A stretch of 64,000 nt of DNA, taken from Thiocapsa marina 5811. Lineage in GTDB: Bacteria > Pseudomonadota > Gammaproteobacteria > Chromatiales > Chromatiaceae. The notes under the pieces are model-generated. The model did not search any database and had not been told where the DNA came from. It saw nothing but the letters and a program-made list of their open reading frames with translations. Location of the stretch: NCBI RefSeq assembly GCF_000223985.1, contig NZ_AFWV01000012.1, forward strand, positions 1-64,000, in the 5' to 3' direction. Shown piece by piece: positions 26,484 to 34,600 of the stretch. Positions within the stretch are counted from its first letter, which is position 1; every line of letters starts with the position of its first letter. The position numbers and the translations under genes are program-made.

Positions 26484-26951
26484 ATGGCAAGATTTCAATG
26501 GAGCGCCCTGAACAAGCAACAAGTCGGCGCATTTGCTGAGTATTTTGTGAAAATGGAATTCACGATGTACGGATTCCAGGTCTACGGTACGGAAGTTGAC
26601 GACCGCGGAATCGATTTCGTCGCAAGGTACGATTCAGGGCCGTTCATCGAAATACAAGTCAAGTCTTTGCGTCAATCCGGTTACGTGTTCATGCGCAAGG
26701 ACAAGTTTCTATTGAGGGAAGAGCTTCATCTCGCACTCGCGCTTCTTAACGACGGACTTGAGCCAGCACTGTACCTTATACCCTCAGAGACGTGGAATCA
26801 GGAAAATGGGATTTTCGTCAATCGAGTGTACGAGAACAAAAAGTCCAAACCAGAATGGGGAATCAATGTGTCCGCGAAGAATCTCTCATCACTGGAAGCG
26901 TACAGGTTTGAACATGCAATTCAGCGTCTCGTCCAGCAAACGGCTAACTAG
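26484..26951 (+). CDS. DUF4365-like PD-(D/E)XK nuclease-fold protein (second of pair)
   Basis: A 155-residue protein of the same fold as its upstream neighbour. GAFAEYFVKMEF supplies the early glutamate (E19). DDRGIDFVARY gives D44, and FIEIQVKSL gives E56, Q58 and K60. DUF4365 domains are found in predicted nucleases, including defence-associated ones, but this protein's target is unknown. The stop codon TAG lies inside an attC site, as is usual for integron cassette genes. Confidence 0.65.
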   Translation: MARFQWSALNKQQVGAFAEYFVKMEFTMYGFQVYGTEVDDRGIDFVARYDSGPFIEIQVKSLRQSGYVFMRKDKFLLREELHLALALLNDGLEPALYLIPSETWNQENGIFVNRVYENKKSKPEWGINVSAKNLSSLEAYRFEHAIQRLVQQTAN

Positions 26952-27029
26952 CGCGCCAGCCCGACGCCTCGGAGCAGCCTTCGCTTCGCTCAGGCTGCTC
27001 CGAGGCGCGGGCTGCGCTCAACGTTAGAC
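26942..27029 (+). other. Integron attC recombination site 1
   Basis: 88 bp. The left core GGCTAAC (26942-26948) and right core GTTAGAC (27023-27029) are complementary R boxes. Inside, GCGCGCCAGCCCG pairs with CGGGCTGCGC. A long stem, CGCCTCGGAGCAGCC / GGCTGCTCCGAGGCG, leads to a small loop. This is the classical attC layout. The orientation fits cassette genes read left to right. Confidence 0.85.
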
Positions 27030-27069
27030 GCCTTCCACTGATGCGCGAATCGGTTTGTTCGGAGGAAAA

Positions 27070-27516
27070 ATGAAAATCGTTCATATTCTATTTCTGTCTT
27101 GGGTCACGTTTTTATTTTCAACTTTCCCGCAATTATCTTTAGCCTCCCCTTCCGGGCAGAAGATTGTTACGGCAGCTCAAGTCAACGGAACTTGGCGAGA
27201 TAGGAGCAGCACCTTCAAAGTCTGGGCACTAGGAAAGCAGCGGCTTCAGGTAGAATTTTTTGGAATATATGAATACAGGACAGCGGCAGGACCAGACGCC
27301 AACACGGGATACGGTAGCGGAATAGCATTCATAGAGGAGGATACAGCCGTCTTTAAGCCGGAGGAAGGCGAAGAGGATTGCACGATTATAATGACATTTG
27401 GAGAGGAGAAACTGGTAGTGAGGCAAGAGGGAACTTGTCCATTTGGGCACAACGTAACAGCGACTGGTAAATACAAAAAGGTAAGTAGCCAGAGGCCGAA
27501 GTTCGGGGAAGGATGA
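27070..27516 (+). CDS. Secreted cassette protein of unknown function
   Basis: A 148-residue protein. The ATG at 27070 follows CGGAGGAAAA. A signal peptide (VHILFLSWVTFLFSTFPQLSLA) is followed by a small beta-rich domain with two cysteines (EDCTIIMTF and EGTCPFGHN), suggesting one disulfide. The C-terminal TATGKYKKV pattern resembles small lipocalin-like or YPPF-type secreted proteins, but I cannot assign a family. It lies alone between two attC sites, so it is the gene of one integron cassette (about 27024-27746). Confidence 0.65.
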   Translation: MKIVHILFLSWVTFLFSTFPQLSLASPSGQKIVTAAQVNGTWRDRSSTFKVWALGKQRLQVEFFGIYEYRTAAGPDANTGYGSGIAFIEEDTAVFKPEEGEEDCTIIMTFGEEKLVVRQEGTCPFGHNVTATGKYKKVSSQRPKFGEG

Positions 27517-27647
27517 AGCGGAGCAAATGGGAGATAGAAGATGGTCGAGTTTCGGGGACAAAGTTCGCAGAGTTCCAGAGTTCAGAGTTCCGTGGACAGT
27601 GTATCTAACTCCGGAAGCTCGCACGGATAAATGAAGAGGAAGAAATC

Positions 27648-27752
27648 GCCTAACACGCCCATCAAGCCGAGGCCATACTGCGCATCGAACTCAGAGCAAT
27701 CCTGTAGTGTTGTCAGAGCGCAGTATGGCCCGTCTTATGGGTGACGTTCGGC
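27648..27752 (+). other. Integron attC recombination site 2
   Basis: 105 bp. Left core GCCTAAC (27648-27654), right core GTTCGGC (27746-27752). CGCCCATCAAG pairs with CTTATGGGTG (imperfect). The inner stem AGGCCATACTGCGC / GCGCAGTATGGCC is nearly perfect. It differs in sequence from site 1, as attC sites of chromosomal integrons often do. Confidence 0.82.
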
Positions 27753-27762
27753 AACAAGATCC

Positions 27763-27894
27763 ATGGCATCTCCCGAAAAGAAACATCTTGAAGGCATTCT
27801 CAAGCCTGTCCTGAAGAATCATGGTTTCAGGAAGTCTGGGGCCACATGGCATCGTGATGTGGGGAATTGCATTCAAGCGCGTAGGGTGCGGTGA
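27763..27894 (+). pseudogene. Truncated DUF4304-like cassette gene
   Basis: An ATG 10 bp after the second attC begins a 43-codon frame whose first 38 residues (HLEGILKPVLKNHGFRKSG, then ATWHRDVGNCIQ) match the N-terminus of DUF4304 proteins, normally about 120-150 residues. Similarity stops near 27875, where a GTAGGGTGCGGTG repeat begins, and a TGA follows at 27892-27894. The rest of the gene and its attC have been deleted or replaced. No function remains. Confidence 0.65.
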
Positions 27895-28299
27895 GGGACG
27901 AACCGCACCTTCCATCGGAGGAGCCGTGACGCCATCGATCGGTGGCGCGAGGGGATGCCTTTCGGAGCAGGATCACGACGGCGGTGGCGACCGCGATCTG
28001 CTGCGCGAGCATTGACGTTGGGTCTGACTGGGATGCGGGCGATCGGATCGCGATCGCCGGGTCTCGGTCGGGTCCAAAAGCGGCCTGTCCAAAAGGAGAA
28101 AAACAAGGATGGATCTGTACCTCGACCACCGGGCCGTGGAGCGTCTCGGTCAGCGATACTGGCTTTGACCGCCGGCCTGAGCCGGCTTCTCAGGTACGTG
28201 ATCTCGGCGAGACCCGCGTCCTTGGCTCGGAGAGGAACGACCTTCGAGAAGGTGTCCTCTGCGATGACGCTAAAACGTCTAAACGTCTTAGTGGCATCT
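27895..28299. other. Cassette-array junction, no intact gene
   Basis: About 405 bp. It opens with the end of a partial GTAGGGTGCGGTG-type repeat. A well-placed AAAGGAG near 28092 precedes only a 19-codon frame (28110). This looks like decayed sequence between the cassette array and the toxin-antitoxin remnants. Confidence 0.4.
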
Positions 28300-28605
28300 A
28301 TGAACAGTCCGTCCGTTCGCTCGACACTTTATCGGGAGCCTGCGCGACATCAGGTACTCCGGCTCAAGGCCGCGAGCGCCCGTCGCAGTCTGTCGGAGAT
28401 CGTCAACGACGCCATTCGTAAGGCTTTGCGCGAGGAGCAGGAGAACCCGGCGGCCTTTGCCGAACGCGTCGGCGCGGGGTTCGGCGGAGGAGCGGTGCGG
28501 ACCATCCCGTTATCTTTGTATCAACAGCCGGAATATGAACAACGCCCTGAGCGCTCGACACGGCGCCGTGAACGCTCCGCCGTTGCGAGCGACTTTTCAG
28601 AGTAA
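28300..28605 (+). CDS. Ribbon-helix-helix antitoxin-like protein (orphan, altered C-terminus)
   Basis: A 101-residue frame. Residues 1-55 (VRSTLYREPARHQVLRLKAA, then RRSLSEIVNDAIRKALRE) are a typical CopG/RHH DNA-binding antitoxin. Relatives are about 80 residues and end in a short acidic tail that binds the toxin. Here the sequence after residue 60 (GAGFGGGAVRTIPLSLYQQPE) looks unrelated, so the gene may be frameshifted. No toxin gene follows. Its 3' end overlaps the convergent coiled-coil gene by 9 bp. Confidence 0.55.
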   Translation: MNSPSVRSTLYREPARHQVLRLKAASARRSLSEIVNDAIRKALREEQENPAAFAERVGAGFGGGAVRTIPLSLYQQPEYEQRPERSTRRRERSAVASDFSE

Positions 28606-29055
28606 TTTCACGAGCGCGGCGATGGCCGCGACCTGGGCGAGCATCAGCGGGACGATCCACTTGAGCAGATCGAGTTTGGTGCGGGTGATTTCGCCACGGA
28701 CCTGCTCGATCTCCTTGAGCAGACGCAACTCGGTTGTTTGTAGATCGGCACGGATTTGCTCGATGTCCGCCTTGAGCTCGGCGCGTAATTGCTCGATGTC
28801 CGCCTTAAGCTCGGCGCGTAATTGTTCGATGTCTTTCTTTAATCGGAGCTCGGTCTCGCGCAGCCCAGCCCGGACTTGCTCGATTTCCTTTTGCAGCCGC
28901 AACTCAGACTCGCGCACATGTCCCTGCGTGGCGAGGTCCGGGAGATGGGGATAACGCTCTTCGAGACGTTCGAACGCCTCGGCGATGACGCGCGCGCGGG
29001 CGCGATCGTCGGGTGCGCTGGTCAGTGCGTCATAGAGGGCGACACTTGAGCTCAT
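28597..29055 (-). CDS. Membrane-anchored coiled-coil protein with internal 11-residue repeats
   Basis: A 152-residue protein. The N-terminal 45 residues form a helical domain, followed by about 85 residues of coiled coil built from near-repeats of 'LRAELKADIEQ' and related 11-residue units, and a C-terminal membrane segment (WIVPLMLAQVAAIAALVKLL). The DNA shows tandem 33-bp repeats at about 28757-28840. The architecture recalls DUF1640/CCDC90-like coiled-coil proteins. The partner is unknown. Repeat number could vary between strains. Confidence 0.65.
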   Translation of the reverse strand: MSSSVALYDALTSAPDDRARARVIAEAFERLEERYPHLPDLATQGHVRESELRLQKEIEQVRAGLRETELRLKKDIEQLRAELKADIEQLRAELKADIEQIRADLQTTELRLLKEIEQVRGEITRTKLDLLKWIVPLMLAQVAAIAALVKLL

Positions 29056-29455
29056 GGGATGATTCTGTTGATCCGCTTGCCATGACTATGCCACCCGGTG
29101 TACGTGCCGGCAAGGCGGCGGTTTAACGGATTCGACACTTGTTTGGCCGTTCGCGCTCAGATGGCGCCGGCGCGCCACAGAACACGGCCGATGACCCGTA
29201 CTTGCCTCTGCCGAGGAGATCATCCGCGGGCTTCGGGTCGGGGTTCAGGGTCTGGTCTTGCCTCTTGCCAAGACCAGACCCTGTTCCCTCCTAATGGGTA
29301 TTTCTGAGCGGTAGCAGTCGTGCCATTCGAGCCTGGTCCGTTTTTTCACGTTTCTCGCTTCGACGCCGTCTTCCTTTCTCGTCCTTAGTTTCCAAGCGGA
29401 GCTTGGTCACTCGGTTCGAGAAGCTCTGCTTTCCTGGTCCCTCTTTAGCCAGAAG
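29056..29455. other. Decayed region with no gene seen
   Basis: 400 bp between the coiled-coil gene and the truncated vapC. No ORF with family support on either strand. A partial inverted pair (CCAAGCGGAGCTTGG, 29393-29407) and pyrimidine-rich tracts are present. Confidence 0.4.
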
Positions 29456-29629
29456 TCAGGCTCGGTCCTTCGCGGGCTGTGGCTCCCGAACAGGATCGAT
29501 TGGAGGCGGTTCAGCGGAGATCCCGACCGCGTTTGCCATCAAGGCCGCCCGCATCCGCCGATCAAGCGATGGATGGCGCTTTTTGAGGAAATAGCTCGAG
29601 ATGTCCGTATCGATGAGGTAACGGATCAT
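29456..29629 (-). pseudogene. vapC: Truncated VapC (PIN-domain) toxin
   Basis: The ATG at 29629 overlaps the vapB stop (ATGA). The first 35 residues (MIRYLIDTDISSYFLKKRHP...ALMANAVGIS) are the start of a PIN-domain ribonuclease with the first catalytic aspartate (D7 or D9). After residue 38 the sequence turns into unrelated, proline-rich residues and stops at 57, against about 130 for intact VapC. The later catalytic acids are missing, so the toxin is expected to be inactive. Confidence 0.65.
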
Positions 29630-29898
29630 GTCGACCAGTCTTCCAGCGGGTTGCGTGGCACCTCGACCGGATTCCACCGTTCCGACAGAAAATCTGCGGG
29701 CAGGGGCGCCTCGTCCAGCAGGCTGAACAGCGATTGCAGCCCGTCGGAATTGGGGCCAGCCGCCTTGGGGGTCAGGATGATCTCGCCGGTTGTCTCATCC
29801 TTGCGGATCCATACCTCGGCCGCGGCGAGCTCGAACCCCGGAGGAAGCTGCACTGTCTGTCGGTGTTTTGTGGAGCGGATCTTGGCGGTTGCAATCAT
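29626..29898 (-). CDS. vapB: VapB/AbrB-type antitoxin
   Basis: A 90-residue protein. The N-terminal swapped-hairpin DNA-binding domain (TAKIRSTKHRQTVQLPPGFE) and the following EVWIRKDETTGEIILTPK fit VapB/MazE-like antitoxins. The C-terminal part (ALPADFLSERW-like) would bind the toxin. It overlaps the broken vapC by 4 bp. The antitoxin appears intact and may still autoregulate its promoter, but there is no working toxin here. Confidence 0.7.
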   Translation of the reverse strand: MIATAKIRSTKHRQTVQLPPGFELAAAEVWIRKDETTGEIILTPKAAGPNSDGLQSLFSLLDEAPLPADFLSERWNPVEVPRNPLEDWST

Positions 29899-30031
29899 TG
29901 AGCCTTGAAGCCGTGATCGAGCACTGCCGCGTGATTCCGGTGAAGGCGTCAACTGAAACATCCCCACTCCGAGTATCCTTGACCCAGACATCCAAGGACC
30001 GCTCTGTAAAATTCGTCTGGGGAGTTGGCAC

Positions 30032-30829
30032 ATGACCCTCTCGGTTGGGACGTTGGGATCCCGGGGGAACCTTGGGGAACCCGGGGGGAACCCGTCTCCG
30101 GTCATCGCGATCCGTGATCTGGCCTTCCGATGGCGACGCGGGGCGCCGGTCGTTCTTGGTATCGAGCGCCTCGAGATCGCGCGGGGCGAGCGTGTCTTCA
30201 TCGAGGGACCGAGCGGCAGCGGCAAGACCACGCTGTTGAGTCTTCTGGCCGGCGTGGTCAAGGCCGAGCAGGGGAGCCTGCGCATCCTCGGGCAGCCGCT
30301 GGAGCGCATGGGTGCCGTTAAGCGCGATCATTTCCGGGCCGACCATGTCGGCTATGTCTTTCAGATGTTCAATCTGATCCCTTATCTGTCGCTGGTCGAG
30401 AACGTGACCTTGCCGTGTCGCTTTTCGCGGCTACGTCGCGCGCGTGTGCTCGAGCGCATCGACTGCGGCGGGCGTCCTACGCGGTGTCTGGAGGAGGAGG
30501 CGTTGCGCCTGCTCGACCATCTCGACATGGCCGAGCCCGCGCGCTCGAAGCGGTCCGTGACCGAGCTCTCGGTCGGGCAGCAGCAGCGTGTCGCCGCGGC
30601 GCGTGCGCTCATGGGCTCCCCCGAGATCCTGATCGCCGACGAGCCGACCTCCGCGCTCGATTCGGACCGCCGCGAAGCCTTTATCCGATTGTTGTTTCGG
30701 GAATGTGCCGAGACCCGGATGACCTTGATCTTCGTGAGTCACGATGCGGCGCTCGAGCCCTTGTTCGATCGCACCGTGCGTCTCGCCGAGATCAATCGCG
30801 CCCTTGGCTCGAAGCCGTTCGGCGACTGA
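30032..30829 (+). CDS. ABC transporter ATP-binding protein (MacB/LolD-like), no permease nearby
   Basis: A 265-residue ATPase. Walker A is GPSGSGKT (59-66), the signature is ELSVGQQQR and Walker B is ILIADEPTSALD. FQMFNLIPYLSLVENV is typical of the MacB/LolD/FtsE branch. These ATPases usually pair with an FtsX-like permease, but no such gene follows. The next gene is a convergent FUN14 protein. The first 20 residues come from an unusual G-run sequence (30047-30090), so the N-terminus may be locally disrupted or the start may be later. The ATG follows GGGGAG. Confidence 0.8.
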   Translation: MTLSVGTLGSRGNLGEPGGNPSPVIAIRDLAFRWRRGAPVVLGIERLEIARGERVFIEGPSGSGKTTLLSLLAGVVKAEQGSLRILGQPLERMGAVKRDHFRADHVGYVFQMFNLIPYLSLVENVTLPCRFSRLRRARVLERIDCGGRPTRCLEEEALRLLDHLDMAEPARSKRSVTELSVGQQQRVAAARALMGSPEILIADEPTSALDSDRREAFIRLLFRECAETRMTLIFVSHDAALEPLFDRTVRLAEINRALGSKPFGD

Positions 30830-30885
30830 GCGATCCGAGCCTCGGGTTGGGCTTGGGGCCCGTCGCCAAGCCTGTCCGCTCACGG

Positions 30886-30966
30886 GTAGGGTGCGGTGAC
30901 GAAGGAACCGCACCGTGCGACGACGGGACCGCACATCGGTGCGGGTCCTTCGTCACCACACCCTAC
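30886..30966. repeat. GTAGGGTGCGGTGACGAAGG palindromic element
   Basis: 81 bp between convergent genes. The left end is GTAGGGTGCGGTGACGAAGG and the right end CCTTCGTCACCACACCCTAC, its near-perfect inverse (about 20 bp). It could be a bidirectional terminator. A partial, related end is found at 27880, and a similar element (GTAGGGTGGACGAGCG) at 61584. Confidence 0.6.
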
Positions 30967-30970
30967 ATCG

Positions 30971-31318
30971 CTAAAGCTTGAGGCCCATCACCAAGCCTGC
31001 CGTGAAGGATGCCGCACTCGTCAGGTTGCCGCCGATGAAGTCGAAGAAGGCGCCTGCATTGACCCCGAGCCAGTCGACCCAGCCGTCGTAGTGGACCTCG
31101 AGGCCGGACCAGTTCACGTCCAGGATGCCGACATACTGCAAGGCAAAGACCCCGAGCAGGAGCAGCCCGACGACAAACAGCACGAGCTTGAAGGCCATCT
31201 TCAGCGCGAATCCGAGCGCCAGCCCGACCATGAAGGAGAACCCGAGCTTCAGGAAGAAGGTCTCGTTGAAGAGTCCGGCGGAGTCCGCCGGTGCGGTGTC
31301 TACTGCGAGATGATCCAT
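30971..31318 (-). CDS. FUN14 domain-containing membrane protein
   Basis: A 115-residue membrane protein with the FUN14 pattern: LKLGFSFMVGLALGFALKMAFK, then LLLLGVFALQYVGILDVNW and a glycine-rich C-terminus (FTAGLVMGLKL). Two to three hydrophobic segments. FUN14 proteins in bacteria have no assigned function. The ATG at 31318 was chosen because the family starts here. The longer open frame upstream carries no similarity. Confidence 0.78.
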   Translation of the reverse strand: MDHLAVDTAPADSAGLFNETFFLKLGFSFMVGLALGFALKMAFKLVLFVVGLLLLGVFALQYVGILDVNWSGLEVHYDGWVDWLGVNAGAFFDFIGGNLTSAASFTAGLVMGLKL

Positions 31319-31629
31319 CGGGTCTGTCGGCAACGAGGCGGAAGAAGGTCGGGTCGGCGCGCGTCGGCAAGCCGCTATTGCAGCACGGCAGACGAGTCGA
31401 GACCCCTCGTTGTCGCCATCGAGTATCGATACGACAACGACGACAACGTGCTCGGAATCTCTGCACCGCTCCGCTAGTGTATACCGAGCGCCCGCGGATG
31501 TTTCGGCGCATTGCACGCCCCGCGCCCGCGGGGCCGCGGTGGGCCTGACCTGCCCCGATGCGGGCGGCGGGTGCGCTTCGGCCGTCCTTCGCGCACAATG
31601 AGCGCCGTTCACACTAGGTTCACCGTTGC

Positions 31630-34600
31630 ATGGAGCTCGACGTGACCACAAGCGCCCTCACACCCGGCCTGATGCTTGTCCACGGCAACCGCCCCGAAGA
31701 TCTGCGCGATCTTCTGGTGGAATGGATGGCGCGGTATCCGTTGGCCCCGCTCGAGAACGAGATCGTTCTGGTGCAGAGCAACGGCATTGCGCAGTGGCTG
31801 AAGCTTGCGCTCGCTGCCGATGCCGATCCGGGCTCGGGGGCGTGTGCCGCGGGCGAGCGGGGCCTCGGGATCGCCGCGGCACTCGAGATCTCGCTGCCGG
31901 CGCGTTTCCTCTGGCGTGTCTACCGGGCGGTGCTCGGCGCCGACGCGGTCCCGGAGATCTCGCCCTTCGATAAGTCCCGTCTGGTCTGGCGCCTGATGCG
32001 GCTCCTGCCCGAGCTGTTGGCGCAGCCGGAGTACCTGCCGCTGCGGCGCTTTCTGCAGACAGATGCCGACCTGCGCAAACGCTTTCAGCTTGCCGAACGT
32101 CTGGCGGATCTCTACGACCAGTATCAGGTCTACCGCGCCGACTGGCTTGCCGCCTGGGGCAACGGCGAGGACGTGCTGATCGAGGCACGCGGAGCCCGCG
32201 TCCCTCTGCCCGAAGAGCAGCGCTGGCAGTCGGGACTCTGGCGTGCCTTGCGGGCGGATGTGACGGCCGAGGCCGTGAAGGCGGGCGGCGAGGGCAGGGC
32301 GCAGTGGGCCGGGATCGGTCGCGCGGGCGTCCACGAGGCATTCCTGCGCCGAGTATCCGACTTCCCGGAAGATGTGCACCCGCTCGGCCTGCCGCGTCGG
32401 GTCATGGTCTTCGGGATCTCCAGTCTGCCGCGTCAATCCCTGGAGGTTCTGGCCGGGATGGCGCGCTGGAGCCAGGTCCTCATGTGCGTCCACAACCCCT
32501 GCGAGCACCACTGGGCCGACATCGTCGCCGACAAGGATCTGCTGCGCGCCGAGCGCAGCCGTCAGCGCCGCCGCGGCGGCATGCCGAGGGATCTCTCCGA
32601 GGAGGACATGCATCTGCACGCACAGCCGCTGCTTGCGGCCTGGGGCAAGCAAGGCCGCGACTTCATCGGCTTGCTCGACGAGCACGACGACGAGGCGGCT
32701 CGGGAGGGCTATTTCGCGCGATTCAAGGCCATCGGCCAGCGGATCGACCTGTTCGATTCATCGGGAGAGGCCGGCTCGCTGCTCGCACAGCTCCAGGACG
32801 ACATCCGCGATCTGCGTCCGCTCAAGGAGACACGTACGCATTGGCCTGAGGTGCCTTCGTCGGGCGATAACTCGATCCGCTTTCACATCGCCCACAGTCC
32901 CCAGCGTGAGGTCGAGATCCTGCACGACGTCCTGCTCGCGGCCTTCAATACCGATGCGACCCTGACCCCGCGCGACATCATCGTCATGGTGCCGGACATC
33001 GACACCTACGCGCCGCACATCCAGGCCGTGTTCGGTCTGATCGATCGCGACGACCCGCGCTACATCCCCTACAGCGTCGCGGATCAGGGACAGCGTGCGA
33101 CCGAGCCCTTGATCGCTGCTCTGGAGAAGCTGCTGGAGCTGCCTCGATCGCGTCTTGCGGTCAGCGACGTGCTCGATCTGCTCGAAGCCCCGGCCCTGCG
33201 CCGGCGTTTCGGCGTCGCGGAGGCCGACCTTCCGAGGCTCCACCGCTGGATCCGTGGCGCCAACATCCGCTGGGGCCTGCACGCCGAGCAACGCGCGAGC
33301 CTGGATCTGCCGACCCGGCCCGACGCGCAGGCCCAACACACCTGGCTGTTCGGTCTGCGCCGGATGCTGCTCGGCTATGCGGTCGGCACCGCCGACGACG
33401 ACGGCGCATGGCAGGGGATCGAGCCGTTCGAGGAGATCGGCGGTCTCGATGCGGTCCTTCTCGGTCCGCTCGTGCAACTGGTCGATCGTCTGGATGCGAC
33501 CTGGCGGACCCTCTGCGAGCCCGCGACCGTCGCCGACTGGTGCACGCGTCTGCGCACGCTGATGGCGGATTTCTTCGACGCCGCCGACAACGGCGAGGCC
33601 TTCACCCTCATGCAGCTCGACACCGCCCTGCAAGGCTGGCAGGAGGCGTGCGACGAGGCCGCGCTTGCCGAGGAGCTGCCCCTCTCGGTCGTCGGCGACT
33701 ATTGGCTCTCGCAGCTCGACGACGGCGGTCTGTCGCAACGCTTCTTCGCCGGCGCGGTCACCTTCGCGACACTGATGCCGATGCGGGCCATTCCCTTCCG
33801 CCACGTCTGCCTGCTCGGCATGAACGACGGTGACTACCCGCGCACCCGAATCCCGATGGACTTCGACCTCATGGGGCGCGACTACAGACCCGGCGATCGC
33901 TCGCGGCGCGAGGACGACCGCTATCTCTTTCTCGAAGCGTTGCTCTCGGCGCGGGACCATCTGCATATCTCCTGGGTCGGGCGCAGCATTACCGACAACG
34001 GCGTGCGGCCGCCCTCGGTGCTGGTCGCCCAGCTGCGCGATCACCTTGCCGCGGGTTGGCGGCTGGCGCGCGACACCGCGGAGCCCGAGGATGCCTCGTC
34101 GATCGATCCGGGTCAGGCCCTCTTGAACGCGCTCACGCTCGAGCATCCGCTTCAGCCGTTCAGCCCGGACTATTTCCCGCAGAACCCGGAGCGCGCACCC
34201 TTCTTCACCTATGCCCGCGAGTGGCGCCCCCTCGATGCCGCGCAACCGCGTCGCCCGGATGCCGCGACGCAAGTGCCGGCGACCGCATTGCCGCCGCTGA
34301 CACGCGACGAGCCGCTCGCGCTTCGCGATCTCGTCGACCTCCTCAAATCCCCGGTGAAGGCATTCTTCCGTCAGCGGCTCGGCGTCCTCTTCGAATCCGA
34401 CGATCCGACGAGCGAGGATCAGGAGCCCTTCACGCTCGAGCCGCTCGCCCGCTGGCAGCTGCAAGACGAGCTGATCCGGATCCAAGCGCAGGCACTGGCG
34501 CGCGGCGAGCCGATCGTCGCGGCGCGCGAGACCCGGCTCGAGCGGGTCCGCCGACGTGGGGATCTCGCGCCCGGTGGCTTCGGCGAGGCCGTCGCAGCGG

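Noticed and set aside
28110-28169. 19-codon frame with a good AAAGGAG ribosome-binding site
   Set aside because: Too short to identify; may be the start of a lost gene. No evidence it is functional.
31319-31651. Upstream extension of the FUN14 frame
   Set aside because: No similarity upstream of the family start; includes low-complexity valine codons from a GACAAC-like tract.
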